Below, one piece after another: positions 1 to 6,025 of a stretch of DNA of 9,017 nucleotides. Below the pieces are notes generated by a model. The model had not been told where the DNA came from. It did no database searches and worked only from the letters and a program-made list of their open reading frames with translations. A program made the position numbers and the translations under genes. This DNA comes from a bacterium (GTDB lineage: Bacteria > Chloroflexota > Dormibacteria > UBA8260 > Bog-877): positions 1 through 9,017 of the forward strand of contig JAKAWF010000117.1 in assembly GCA_021817025.1 (NCBI GenBank), given 5' to 3'. Position 1 is the stretch's first letter. Each line of letters opens with the position of its first letter.

Positions 1-77
1 GGGGCGGTGAGAGCCGTCCGCGAGACAACCGAGGCGAGACTGGAATCCCCCGGATTCATCCGTGGGGAGGATGTCAA
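1..77 (+). mobile_element. Right end of an IS200/IS605-type tnpB element (left part outside window)
   Basis: The plus strand reads GGAATCCCC at 42-50, a hairpin, then GGGGAGGATGTCAA at 64-77. The hairpin has two 4-bp arms: 47-50 pair with 64-67 and 51-54 pair with 59-62, with one bulged T at 63 and a TTCA loop at 55-58. This layout (GGAATCCCC, TTCA-type loop, GGGGAGGATGTCAA) is familiar from the 3' ends of tnpB genes and the right ends of IS200/IS605 elements in high-GC bacteria, where it also forms the 3' scaffold of the TnpB omega RNA. Seen: sequence and hairpin. Known: the family signature, recalled and not searched. Inferred: the element lies mainly left of base 1 with tnpB on the plus strand, and its boundary is near base 77. 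It could be a decayed remnant, because no transposase domain is visible here. Confidence 0.6.
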
Positions 78-117
78 TCAAAGGCCGGTGATCCGGATCC
101 CGGTATGGGCGCGGTGA
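1..117 (+). CDS. C-terminal tail of a TnpB-like protein (5' partial)
   Basis: Frame 1 is open from the first base to a TGA at 115-117 (38 codons). The tail contains ARLESPGF followed by GEDVNQ, which resembles the low-complexity C-terminus of many TnpB proteins, where the element's right end is translated into a stretch ending in GEDV(K/N). The RuvC and zinc-finger domains would lie upstream of the window. The last 13 or so codons lie beyond the presumed element end and overlap the 3' end of the convergent NADP reductase gene by 40 bases, so the stop codon may come from flanking DNA. A non-coding right end that is open by chance is the alternative. Confidence 0.45.
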   Translation, partial: GAVRAVRETTEARLESPGFIRGEDVNQRPVIRIPVWAR

Positions 118-749
118 AGGCGGTTGAGCCGGAGCAGGAACGGCGTCAGCCGCTCGCAGAAGCTGGCCGCACTCAGCGGCCCGGCGTCGACCGCTCGCAG
201 CCCCGGAATCCTCCCCACCAGCGCCCTGACCAGATCCTTGGCCGCAGCGTCGTCACTCGTCAGCAGCACGTCCTCGTCGAGCGCTTGGCCGAGCTTCAGC
301 AACTGGCCGGCGGCCACAGTATGGAAGGCTCCCACCACCACGCTGTCCGGGCAGAGCCGCGACACCTCTTCGGTGGCGGACCCGGCTTCAGGGGTGGCTG
401 GGTGGGGCACCCCGGCAAGGAACTCCATGGGAACTGCGGTCGAGACCAGGATTCGGTCCGCGGTCAGGGTCTTCAGCTCAGACAGGGTCGGGGCCATCGC
501 CTCGTAGGGAATGGCGAGGATGACCAGCTGGCTGCGAGCCAGGACCTCCTGGTTGGAGAGCCCGCTGACAACCCCGGCTCCCGGCGGCAGCTGCAGGTTG
601 AGGGCAGCGGCAGCCACCTGCCCTCGAGCTTGATCGCGTGACCCGAGTCTGACATCCAAACCGGAGCTCGCCAGCCGCAACGCCAGCCCGCGGCCCAGGG
701 GCCCAGTCCCTCCCACCAGCCCGACGGCCCCCGACACCGGCTCAGGCAC
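78..749 (-). CDS. npdG: F420-dependent NADP(H) reductase (NpdG/FNO family)
   Basis: This 223-residue protein matches the family that moves hydride between coenzyme F420 and NADP(H) in the cytosol. The N-terminus has the Rossmann motif GGTGPLGRG (about residues 13-21) and then GSRD near residues 36-39, where S37 and R38 sit at the position that holds the NADP 2'-phosphate in the family. The middle has an AIPYEAM-type loop and a GAFHTVAA segment, and the protein ends in HTGIRITGL, close to the usual family C-terminus. Length is normal, so the gene looks intact although an IS right end touches its stop codon. The start is GTG, supported by GGGGAG four bases upstream. It implies F420 biosynthesis in the host. 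The plus-strand gene at 814 is divergent from it across 64 bases. Confidence 0.88.
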   Translation of the reverse strand: MPEPVSGAVGLVGGTGPLGRGLALRLASSGLDVRLGSRDQARGQVAAAALNLQLPPGAGVVSGLSNQEVLARSQLVILAIPYEAMAPTLSELKTLTADRILVSTAVPMEFLAGVPHPATPEAGSATEEVSRLCPDSVVVGAFHTVAAGQLLKLGQALDEDVLLTSDDAAAKDLVRALVGRIPGLRAVDAGPLSAASFCERLTPFLLRLNRLHRAHTGIRITGL

Positions 750-792
750 GCGTCTCCCCGGGGACGGTCAGCATCGGGGGGGCGCCATCACT

Positions 793-811
793 CTGATCCC
801 TACGATATCAG
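793..811. promoter_or_regulatory. Dyad and -10-like box in the npdG/chelatase divergent spacer
   Basis: The 64-base spacer (750-813) holds the inverted repeat CTGAT (793-797), nine bases, ATCAG (807-811). Inside it TACGAT (801-806) fits the TAnnnT form of a -10 element and lies seven bases before the GTG at 814, which would put transcription start at about 813-814 and give a leaderless mRNA. No -35 box is evident because the expected place is a run of G. The dyad overlaps the putative -10 box, as an operator would, but its arms are short and it may be chance. Confidence 0.3.
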
Positions 812-813
812 TT

Positions 814-1293
814 GTGATGGCCACGATCGAACCGAGTCGCGACCCTCGCCAGGGGGCGCTCCGGGCTGCCGAGCCGGGGACGCTCGAGCGCTTGGAGCTC
901 GGCGCCGGCCACTCCCTGGTCCTCTATGCGGGCGTTCGCCTGGGCGCTGCCGAGCCGCTGTTCCAGGCCGCTGGTGGGGTTGGCGGCCTGGCCACCGACG
1001 GCCACCTCCTGCTGCTGTTTCGCTCTGGGCGATGGCCGGTCGCGGGAGTGCCGGAGCTATGGATCGGAGAGCAGCCGGGCGGTCTGCCCCTGGAGCTGAT
1101 CCGGGCCTCGGACTGGAGCCAGCCGTCGGTCCCGGCGGTCGCGCTCCTGCACTGCCCGGGATTGGCGCGCGCCGCGCCGTCGGAGGCGGCCTCCGCGCTG
1201 ATTCACCTGCGGTCGGGGGATGTTGAGGTGGCGGCGGCTCTGCCGGCCACCTGGGCCGACCAGATGGCGCCGTCGTCGGCAGTGGCCGACTGA
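814..1293 (+). CDS. Unrecognised 159-residue protein upstream of chelatase genes
   Basis: I do not recognise this family. The protein starts with GTG-ATG (814 or 817) and has no Shine-Dalgarno sequence; a -10-like TACGAT lies directly upstream. It is rich in Ala, Gly, Leu and Pro, with no obvious signal peptide or clear membrane helix. A hydrophobic stretch GHLLLLF (about residues 63-69) is followed by a Trp-rich centre (RWPVAG, LWIGEQ, DWSQP). A single HCPG motif lies near residue 113. Codon third positions are GC-rich as in its neighbours, and the stop is three bases before the chelatase subunit start, so the two genes are very probably co-transcribed and translationally coupled. A role linked to the chelatase is inferred from position only. 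Confidence 0.7.
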   Translation: MMATIEPSRDPRQGALRAAEPGTLERLELGAGHSLVLYAGVRLGAAEPLFQAAGGVGGLATDGHLLLLFRSGRWPVAGVPELWIGEQPGGLPLELIRASDWSQPSVPAVALLHCPGLARAAPSEAASALIHLRSGDVEVAAALPATWADQMAPSSAVAD

Positions 1294-1296
1294 CCG

Positions 1297-3414
1297 ATGG
1301 CGGCAGCCTTCGCGCCGGACGGGACCTCGGGATCGCTCTCCTTCTCGGCGGTGGTCGGGCAGGAGCGCATGAAGCTCTCCTTGCTGTTGGCGGCCGTCGA
1401 TCCCCGCCTCGGGGGCGTCCTCATCCGGGGCGAGCGCGGGACCGCCAAGTCGACTCTGGTCAGAGCTCTGGCCGGTGTGCTGCCTGACCAAGTGGTGGTG
1501 GCGGATTGCGTCTATCAATGCCAGCCCGCGGACGGGCACCTCTGCGTCAGCTGCGAGGGCCGCCGGCGAGCCGGTGAAGCCCTGCCCCTGGCGACCCGAT
1601 CGACCCGGGTGGTCGAGCTTCCCCTGGGCGCCTCCGAGGACCGCGTGGTCGGAAGCATCGACATGGAGCGGGCGCTGTCGAGTGGCACCCGCGCATTCCA
1701 ACCCGGTGTCCTGGCCGAGGCCAACGGGCAGATCCTCTACGTCGACGAGGTGAACCTGCTCGACCACCACCTGGTCGACGTGCTGCTGGACGCAGCCGCC
1801 ATGGGAGTCAACGTGGTGGAGCGGGAGGGGATATCGGCCAGCCACCCTGCCCGCTTCATCCTGGTGGGCACCATGAACCCGGAGGAGGGGGATCTGCGCC
1901 CGCAGCTGCTCGACCGTTTCGGGCTCTGTGTGGACGTACGCGGTCTGCTGAACCCCCTCGATCGGGTGCGGATCATGGAGGCAGACCAGCGCCAGGAGCG
2001 GTCGAGCCTCGAGCAGGACGCGCTGCTCGCGGCCCATCTGATCACGGCCAGGCGGCTGCTCCCGGAGGTCGTGGTGCCTCTCCCCGTGATCCGGAGCGCG
2101 GCCACGATCGCGGTGGACCAGCAGGTGGTCGGCCACAGGGCTGATCTGATCATGGTGCGGGCGGCCCGGGCGGAGCGGGCGCTGCGGGCGGCCCAGCGAG
2201 GCGAGCAGGGGCGACTCGAGGTCTCGCTCCAGGATCTCGTCGCGGTGTCGGAGCTGGTCCTGGTGCATCGCCGACGCTCGTTCGGCGGGGCCGCCGTGCC
2301 TGGGGAGGCTGGCGATTTCCAGGCCTCGGAGCAGTTGCAGGGGGGGGTATCACCCACCGCTGAACCGGTGCCGGCGGCGGCGGAGGCCGGCCAGTCCGGA
2401 CTGGAGACGGACGATGGGAATCCCGCCGCCAGGGCGGACGGTGAGCGCTCCGGAGCCGACGCGGCCAGCGGTCCCGCGCTGGGCAGCCCAGCTCCGGGTG
2501 AGGCCGAGGCGGTGATCGTGGAGGAGAGCGTGCCCGTCGCCAGGATCCCAATCCCCAAGGAGCGCCTGCGCCGCCACGGAGCCGGTCGGCGCAGTCAGAC
2601 GGCTTCCAAGGATCGTCGGGGCCGCTATGTGGGGGCGCGGGTGGTGGAGCGGACGACCGATCTGGCCATCGACGCGACGCTCCGGGCCGCCGCTCCCCAC
2701 CAGCTGCAGCGAAGGCGGGCGCTGGCTCCCTCCGAGGCCTCCAGGGTGCAGTTGGAGAAACGTGACCTGCGGCAGAAGGTCCGCCAGCGCCGGATCGGGA
2801 ACCTGATCGTCTTCTTGGTGGATGCCTCCGCCAGCATGGATGCGGAGCAGCGCATGGATGCCACCAGAAGTGCCATTCTGGCTCTCCTCAAGGACGCCTA
2901 CGTGCGGCGCGATCGGGTCGCCATGATCTCCTTCTCCGGACGCAGCGCCCGAGCTGTCCTCCGCCCCACCGCCAGTGTCGACCTGGCCGAGAGGCAGCTG
3001 AGCCGGCTGGCCGTGGGCGGTACCACCCCGCTCACCCATGGGCTGGTGGCGGCGCTCGAACTGATCCGCTCCGAGCGCATGCGCGACTCGGAGGTGTTGC
3101 CGTTGCTGGTCCTCATCAGTGACGGTCGCGGCAACATCAGCCTGCGTGGGGAGGAGCCGCTGGCGGAAGCGCGGCGGGCCGCGGCCATGGTCCGCCAGGA
3201 GCGGATCCGGGCCCTGGTGATCGACTCGTCCCGAGACCACCTCAGCGGTCCTCTGGGCAAGGCTCCCGGGCCGTCGCCCAGGATGGCGGGCCACAACTTC
3301 AACGCGTGCCAGGATCTGGCCGAGCGGATGGGGGCCCAGTACTTCGGGCTCTTCGACGTCTCCGAACAAGGGATCCTGCGTCCGGTGGCCGAGGCGCTCC
3401 GGCGCCAGGGCTGA
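1297..3414 (+). CDS. Mg/Co chelatase AAA+ and VWA subunit (BchD/ChlD type, ChlI-ChlD fusion)
   Basis: The 705 residues contain, in order, an AAA+ ATPase domain (about 15-330), a Pro/Ala/acidic linker (about 331-415), a basic stretch (about 420-500) and a von Willebrand A domain (about 500-705). Walker A is GERGTAKS (45-52), Walker B is ILYVDE (146-151), sensor 1 is GTMN (191-194) and the arginine finger is R207 in LLDRFG. The VWA MIDAS motif DASAS is at 509-513, with GGTTPLT (574-580) and SDG (608-610) supplying the further metal-site residues. Four cysteines (C71, C75, C83, C86; C-x3-C-x7-C-x2-C) sit in a loop after Walker A. In magnesium and cobalt chelatases this subunit bridges the ATPase ring to the large tetrapyrrole-binding subunit. 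Classical phototroph BchD has a degenerate ATPase site, whereas this one looks complete, as in fused ChlI-ChlD proteins of non-phototrophic actinobacteria. The start follows the previous stop by three bases and has no clear Shine-Dalgarno sequence. Confidence 0.9.
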   Translation: MAAAFAPDGTSGSLSFSAVVGQERMKLSLLLAAVDPRLGGVLIRGERGTAKSTLVRALAGVLPDQVVVADCVYQCQPADGHLCVSCEGRRRAGEALPLATRSTRVVELPLGASEDRVVGSIDMERALSSGTRAFQPGVLAEANGQILYVDEVNLLDHHLVDVLLDAAAMGVNVVEREGISASHPARFILVGTMNPEEGDLRPQLLDRFGLCVDVRGLLNPLDRVRIMEADQRQERSSLEQDALLAAHLITARRLLPEVVVPLPVIRSAATIAVDQQVVGHRADLIMVRAARAERALRAAQRGEQGRLEVSLQDLVAVSELVLVHRRRSFGGAAVPGEAGDFQASEQLQGGVSPTAEPVPAAAEAGQSGLETDDGNPAARADGERSGADAASGPALGSPAPGEAEAVIVEESVPVARIPIPKERLRRHGAGRRSQTASKDRRGRYVGARVVERTTDLAIDATLRAAAPHQLQRRRALAPSEASRVQLEKRDLRQKVRQRRIGNLIVFLVDASASMDAEQRMDATRSAILALLKDAYVRRDRVAMISFSGRSARAVLRPTASVDLAERQLSRLAVGGTTPLTHGLVAALELIRSERMRDSEVLPLLVLISDGRGNISLRGEEPLAEARRAAAMVRQERIRALVIDSSRDHLSGPLGKAPGPSPRMAGHNFNACQDLAERMGAQYFGLFDVSEQGILRPVAEALRRQG

Positions 3415-3432
3415 GCCCGGCCCGGGCGGCTC

Positions 3433-3441
3433 TGCGACAAT
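3433..3441 (+). promoter_or_regulatory. Extended -10-like box before the BchI-type gene
   Basis: In the 33-base gap after the BchD-type gene, TGC (3433-3435) precedes GACAAT (3436-3441), resembling an extended -10 element (TGn plus hexamer). Counting the last hexamer base as -7 puts +1 at 3448, exactly the G of the GTG start codon. This would allow separate, leaderless expression of the ATPase subunit. No -35 box is convincing. The gene could equally be read only from the upstream operon. Confidence 0.3.
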
Positions 3442-3447
3442 CTCAGG

Positions 3448-4479
3448 GTGAGCGAGCACCGAAGCGTCTATCCCTTCACGGCCCTGGTGGGCCAGGACCA
3501 GATGCGGCTGGCGTTGGAGCTCAACGCGGTCAACCCCGCCATCGGCGGGGTCCTGATCCGGGGCGAGAAGGGGACGGCCAAGTCCACGGCGGTGAGGGCG
3601 CTGGCGCGCCTGCTCCCGGAACAGGAGGTGGTCACCGGTTGTAGGTACGGCTGCGATCCAGGCGGGGACCGGCTCTGCGCCGACTGTCTGGCCCGGGTGG
3701 CCACTGGCGAGCGGCCGCTGCCCTTCGAGCCGCGGCGGATGCGGGTGGTGGAGCTGCCCATCAACGCCTCCGAGGACCGGGTGGTGGGCAGCATCGATCT
3801 GGAGGCTGCGATCAAGTCCGGCCAGCGGCGGTTCGAGCCGGGAGTCCTGGCCGAGGCCAACCGCCAGATCCTCTACGTGGACGAGGTGAATCTCCTCGAC
3901 GACCACATCGTCGACGTGCTCCTGGACGCCGCCGCGATGGGCGTGAACGTGGTCGAGCGAGAGGGGATATCGGTCTGGCACCCTTCCAGGTTCATCCTGG
4001 TGGGCACCATGAACCCGGAGGAGGGCGACCTCCGGCCCCAGCTCCTGGACCGCTTCGGGCTCTGTGTGGACGTGACCGGGATCACCAATGTCGCCGAGCG
4101 GGTCGAGATCGTCCAACGGCGGGAGCAGTTCGAGGCTGATCAGGAGGGCTTCATGGCCGCCTTTGCCGACTCGGAGGAGGAGGAGCGCCTGCGGATCGGG
4201 CGTGCCATGACGGCCCTGCCCGAGGTCGAGGTCGCCCGTCCGGTCCTGGAGGCGATCGCGCGCCTCTCGATCGCGCTCGAGGTCGACGGCCACCGGGCGG
4301 ACCTGGTGGCGCGCAAGGCAGCCCAGGCGCTGGCAGCCCTCCAGGGGCTGACCCGGGCGGGGATCACCGAGGTGGCGGCGGTGGCCCCCATGGTGCTGGC
4401 CCACCGGGTGCGCACCCAGCCGGGCCAGCGGCCCCGCGAGGTGGCCGAGGTGGCGAGCCGGATCCTGGGCGAGTCTTGA
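3448..4479 (+). CDS. Mg/Co chelatase AAA+ ATPase subunit (BchI/ChlI type)
   Basis: The 343 residues are the usual length for BchI/ChlI, the AAA+ ATPase that forms a hexameric ring and drives metal insertion into protoporphyrin IX (magnesium) or a corrin (cobalt). The N-terminal YPFTALVGQDQM (8-19) is typical. Walker A is GEKGTAKS (39-46), Walker B is ILYVDE (141-146), sensor 1 is GTMN (186-189) and the arginine finger is R202. C65, C69, C77 and C80 repeat the C-x3-C-x7-C-x2-C pattern of the upstream subunit, a likely metal or redox site also known in some BchI/ChlI relatives. The segment around EVNLLD and DAAAMGVNVVEREGIS is almost identical to the upstream paralog. The GTG start gives the conserved N-terminus. 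The gene lies 33 bases after its partner in the same direction, and no BchH/CobN gene is present, so magnesium versus cobalt cannot be decided. Confidence 0.92.
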   Translation: MSEHRSVYPFTALVGQDQMRLALELNAVNPAIGGVLIRGEKGTAKSTAVRALARLLPEQEVVTGCRYGCDPGGDRLCADCLARVATGERPLPFEPRRMRVVELPINASEDRVVGSIDLEAAIKSGQRRFEPGVLAEANRQILYVDEVNLLDDHIVDVLLDAAAMGVNVVEREGISVWHPSRFILVGTMNPEEGDLRPQLLDRFGLCVDVTGITNVAERVEIVQRREQFEADQEGFMAAFADSEEEERLRIGRAMTALPEVEVARPVLEAIARLSIALEVDGHRADLVARKAAQALAALQGLTRAGITEVAAVAPMVLAHRVRTQPGQRPREVAEVASRILGES

Positions 4480-4654
4480 TCGGTCGCGACTTGTCGCAGG
4501 TGGCTGCCCTTACGGTGACGGGCGAGTCACGGATGGGTGAATCCGGGCCGCCCGGTAGTAGCTTGCGAATGCCGGCCGTGGCGCGGGGACCGTCCTCCCA
4601 CTTAGGTGGGACCTCCACCACGGCCGGTTTCATGGCGCCGCCGGGAGTGCCCTG
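4480..4654 (+). promoter_or_regulatory. Structured leader region before the DUF2795 gene
   Basis: This 175-base non-coding gap is unusually rich in paired elements. GTCGCGAC (4483-4490) is a palindrome followed by TTGTCGC. TACGGT (4511-4516) could be a -10 box, giving RNA from about 4523. Stem 1 pairs 4519-4524 with 4549-4554, then an AGTCA/GGC internal loop, then 4530-4534 with 4541-4545 around a GGGTGA loop; its first bases lie at or before the proposed start, so the start may be further upstream. Stem 2 is described separately. A GGGAG Shine-Dalgarno (4643-4647) precedes the ATG at 4655. CTCCC (4595-4599) is complementary to it, so a switch that exposes or hides the ribosome site is possible. 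I recognise no known riboswitch class. Confidence 0.4.
4572..4627 (+). repeat. 10-bp perfect inverted repeat with nested hairpin (terminator-like or RNA switch)
   Basis: CCGGCCGTGG (4572-4581) pairs perfectly with CCACGGCCGG (4618-4627). Inside, TCCCAC (4596-4601) pairs with GTGGGA (4606-4611) around TTAG. An alternative hairpin, GGTGG (4605-4609) with CCACC (4615-4619), uses bases from both stems and excludes them. Only three T follow the outer stem (4628-4630), so an intrinsic terminator for the chelatase operon is possible but weak. Confidence 0.5.
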
Positions 4655-5059
4655 ATGCCGGCTCCGGATTCCGACGTGGACCTCTCGGACCTGCTGCCCG
4701 GGGTGCCCTTGGAGGAACTCATGATGCGGTCCGCCCTGGGCCTCCCTGGCCAACCGGCAATCGAGGTGGGGCTGTCGGCCCCGCGCTACGGTGAGCCTCG
4801 CGGTCGACCGTGGAGCAACCGCAGGCTGGTGCTCCAGCGCGCGCTGGGGGCGGTCGACTACCCGGCCGGGCGGTCCGAGCTGCTGGGGCGGGCGCGAGGC
4901 TGGCTGGGACCGTTCCCGGACCTCGTTGAGACCCTCGCGAGGCTGCCCGACTCTGTCTACGGCGGCGAGATGGAGGTCCTGCGCGAGCTCGAGCTGCTCG
5001 AGCACGGCGATCACTCCGCCGGGGCGGGGAAGCTCGGCGGCAGCTCCGCGAACGAATAG
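4655..5059 (+). CDS. DUF2795 domain protein
   Basis: The 134-residue protein carries a region from about residue 55 to 112 that fits DUF2795: LQRALGAVDYPAGRSELL, then a short Ala/Arg helix, then LARLPDSVYGGEMEVLREL. The family hallmark is an AL-x2-VDYPA helix followed by a LPDREY-like turn. Function is unknown; family members are small cytosolic proteins common in actinobacteria and relatives. Residues 1-50 (LSDLLPGVPLEELMM and on) are not assigned. The ATG is preceded by GGGAG at a seven-base spacing, and codon third positions are strongly GC-rich, so the gene looks real. A structured leader precedes it, and its last 49 bases overlap the convergent GNAT gene. Confidence 0.78.
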   Translation: MPAPDSDVDLSDLLPGVPLEELMMRSALGLPGQPAIEVGLSAPRYGEPRGRPWSNRRLVLQRALGAVDYPAGRSELLGRARGWLGPFPDLVETLARLPDSVYGGEMEVLRELELLEHGDHSAGAGKLGGSSANE

Positions 5060-5823
5060 CTGCGCGTCTCACTGTCGTAGTCGACCGCGGTCAGCCCCTG
5101 GGCGAAGGCTCGTTCCAGGTCTTGGCGGAGCGACCGCTGGGCATCCGCCCCGCCGGGGGTCTCGGCCGTTGCGGGCAGGCCGTCCGGAATCCTGACCGTC
5201 TCCACCGGATGCCGGCGCAGGGCGGCCAGGACCCGCATCGGCTCCTCCTCCAGGAACCATTCGACCACCAGCCGGTCGGTCGGTCCGTGGACGTTCACGG
5301 CATCCGTCCGGCGGCCGTAGTAGTCGCGGTGGAAGGCTCGGGCGATGGCGCCGAGGCGGTTGAGATTGAAGTGGGCGTTGCGGCCCTGACAGGGATCAAA
5401 GGTCCAGACCATACGGCTGAGCCCCTGCCGCAAGGAGTGCCGGCGCTGGGCCAGCTTGAGGCCCCGCCCCACCCCCGAGTCGCGCACATCCGGCAGCACC
5501 CCGGCCGCGTGGGAGCGGTGGTAGAGGAGTCCGCCCGGGGTCCTGCCGGTGAATCCGTAGGCGAATCCGACCGGGCGCCGGGCCGCCTCCGCGAGCAGGG
5601 TTATGCCCCCCGCCGACGCCATCGCCTTCAGCAGCGAGGCGGGGGCGGCCACCTCGAGTGAGCCCCAGATGCTGGCCTGGAGAGCGGAGATCGCCTCGAG
5701 GTCGTCGATCTCGTGGACCAACCTGATCCGGTAAGGGACGCGCGGGCTCCGCTCACCAAGGGATGGGTGATCCGGCCAGGCCCGGCCAGGGCCCGGCACG
5801 GGCTGGTCGGAGATCTCAGCCAT
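5011..5823 (-). CDS. GNAT-fold acyltransferase, COG3375-like
   Basis: The 270-residue protein begins with a Pro-rich, probably disordered leader (about 1-30) and then YRIRLVHEIDDLEAIS, the start of a GNAT fold. It continues with LLAEAARRPVGFAYGF, a SHAAGVLPDVRDSGVG turn and the acetyl-CoA loop GVGRGLKLAQR (about 117-127). The segment MVWTFDPCQGRNAHFNLNRL, then GAIARAFHRDYYG, is the signature of the uncharacterised COG3375 acetyltransferase group (commonly FDPLQSRNAH). The substrate is unknown. The start codon overlaps the end of the DUF4177 gene by 8 bases (ATGGCTGA), which indicates translational coupling. Its 3' end overlaps the DUF2795 gene tail-to-tail. The N-terminal leader leaves a later start possible. 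Confidence 0.82.
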   Translation of the reverse strand: MAEISDQPVPGPGRAWPDHPSLGERSPRVPYRIRLVHEIDDLEAISALQASIWGSLEVAAPASLLKAMASAGGITLLAEAARRPVGFAYGFTGRTPGGLLYHRSHAAGVLPDVRDSGVGRGLKLAQRRHSLRQGLSRMVWTFDPCQGRNAHFNLNRLGAIARAFHRDYYGRRTDAVNVHGPTDRLVVEWFLEEEPMRVLAALRRHPVETVRIPDGLPATAETPGGADAQRSLRQDLERAFAQGLTAVDYDSETRSYSFAELPPSFPAPAE

Positions 5824-6025
5824 CAGTCGAGCCCGGCCGCTGGCGCTTGAACAGCAACCAGACGGCGCTGATGAAGCCCAGCTGGGTTACCGGGACGGCG
5901 CTCACCAGCTCCCAACCGCCCACCTCCTCCGCGTCCAGAACCAGTTGAATGCTCCTGGCGTCGACGCCGCCCCGGGACCACCTGCCCTTGGCGATCTGGA
6001 CTCTGTGCTCCCACTGCGGCATCAT
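5816..6025 (-). CDS. Small DUF4177 protein
   Basis: This 69-residue protein has the DUF4177 pattern: an N-terminal [12 protein letters not shown] strand, a helix [18 protein letters not shown] (the typical LN-x-lG-x-eGWELVsv core) and a closing strand WLLFKRQ. Its function is unknown; members are small cytosolic proteins. The start is the ATG at 6025 (or 6022), chosen because GGGAGGAG lies about five bases upstream and because the family starts just before the WE motif. The open frame extends further upstream, but that part is low-complexity and non-homologous. It is the first gene of a two-gene operon with the GNAT gene and is divergent from lepA. Confidence 0.75.
   Translation of the reverse strand: MMPQWEHRVQIAKGRWSRGGVDARSIQLVLDAEEVGGWELVSAVPVTQLGFISAVWLLFKRQRPGSTDG

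Noticed and set aside
105..641. Plus-strand frames across the npdG gene
   Set aside because: No recognisable motifs; the minus-strand reductase has the full Rossmann and family C-terminal signatures.
2350..4404. A 684-codon open frame on the minus strand across the chelatase genes
   Set aside because: It is an antisense shadow typical of GC-rich codon use. Its translation is rich in His, Arg, Pro and Gln without domain motifs, while the plus strand encodes clear AAA+ proteins.
4517..4560. Resemblance to part of a c-di-AMP (ydaO) riboswitch (GGGTGAATCC) and to a 16S rRNA stretch
   Set aside because: The matches are short and isolated. The other conserved blocks of either RNA are missing and the downstream gene is not a usual ydaO target.
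4590..4625. T-box-like TGGGACC motif in the leader before the DUF2795 gene
   Set aside because: No stem I with specifier loop is seen upstream, the downstream gene is not tied to amino acids, and the bases are explained by a simple hairpin.
5761..5775. GGATGGGTGA followed by TCCGG, repeated from 4531
   Set aside because: One copy lies in the coding N-terminus of the GNAT gene and the other in a leader hairpin. The match is only about 15 bases with one gap, and chance in GC-rich DNA is likely.
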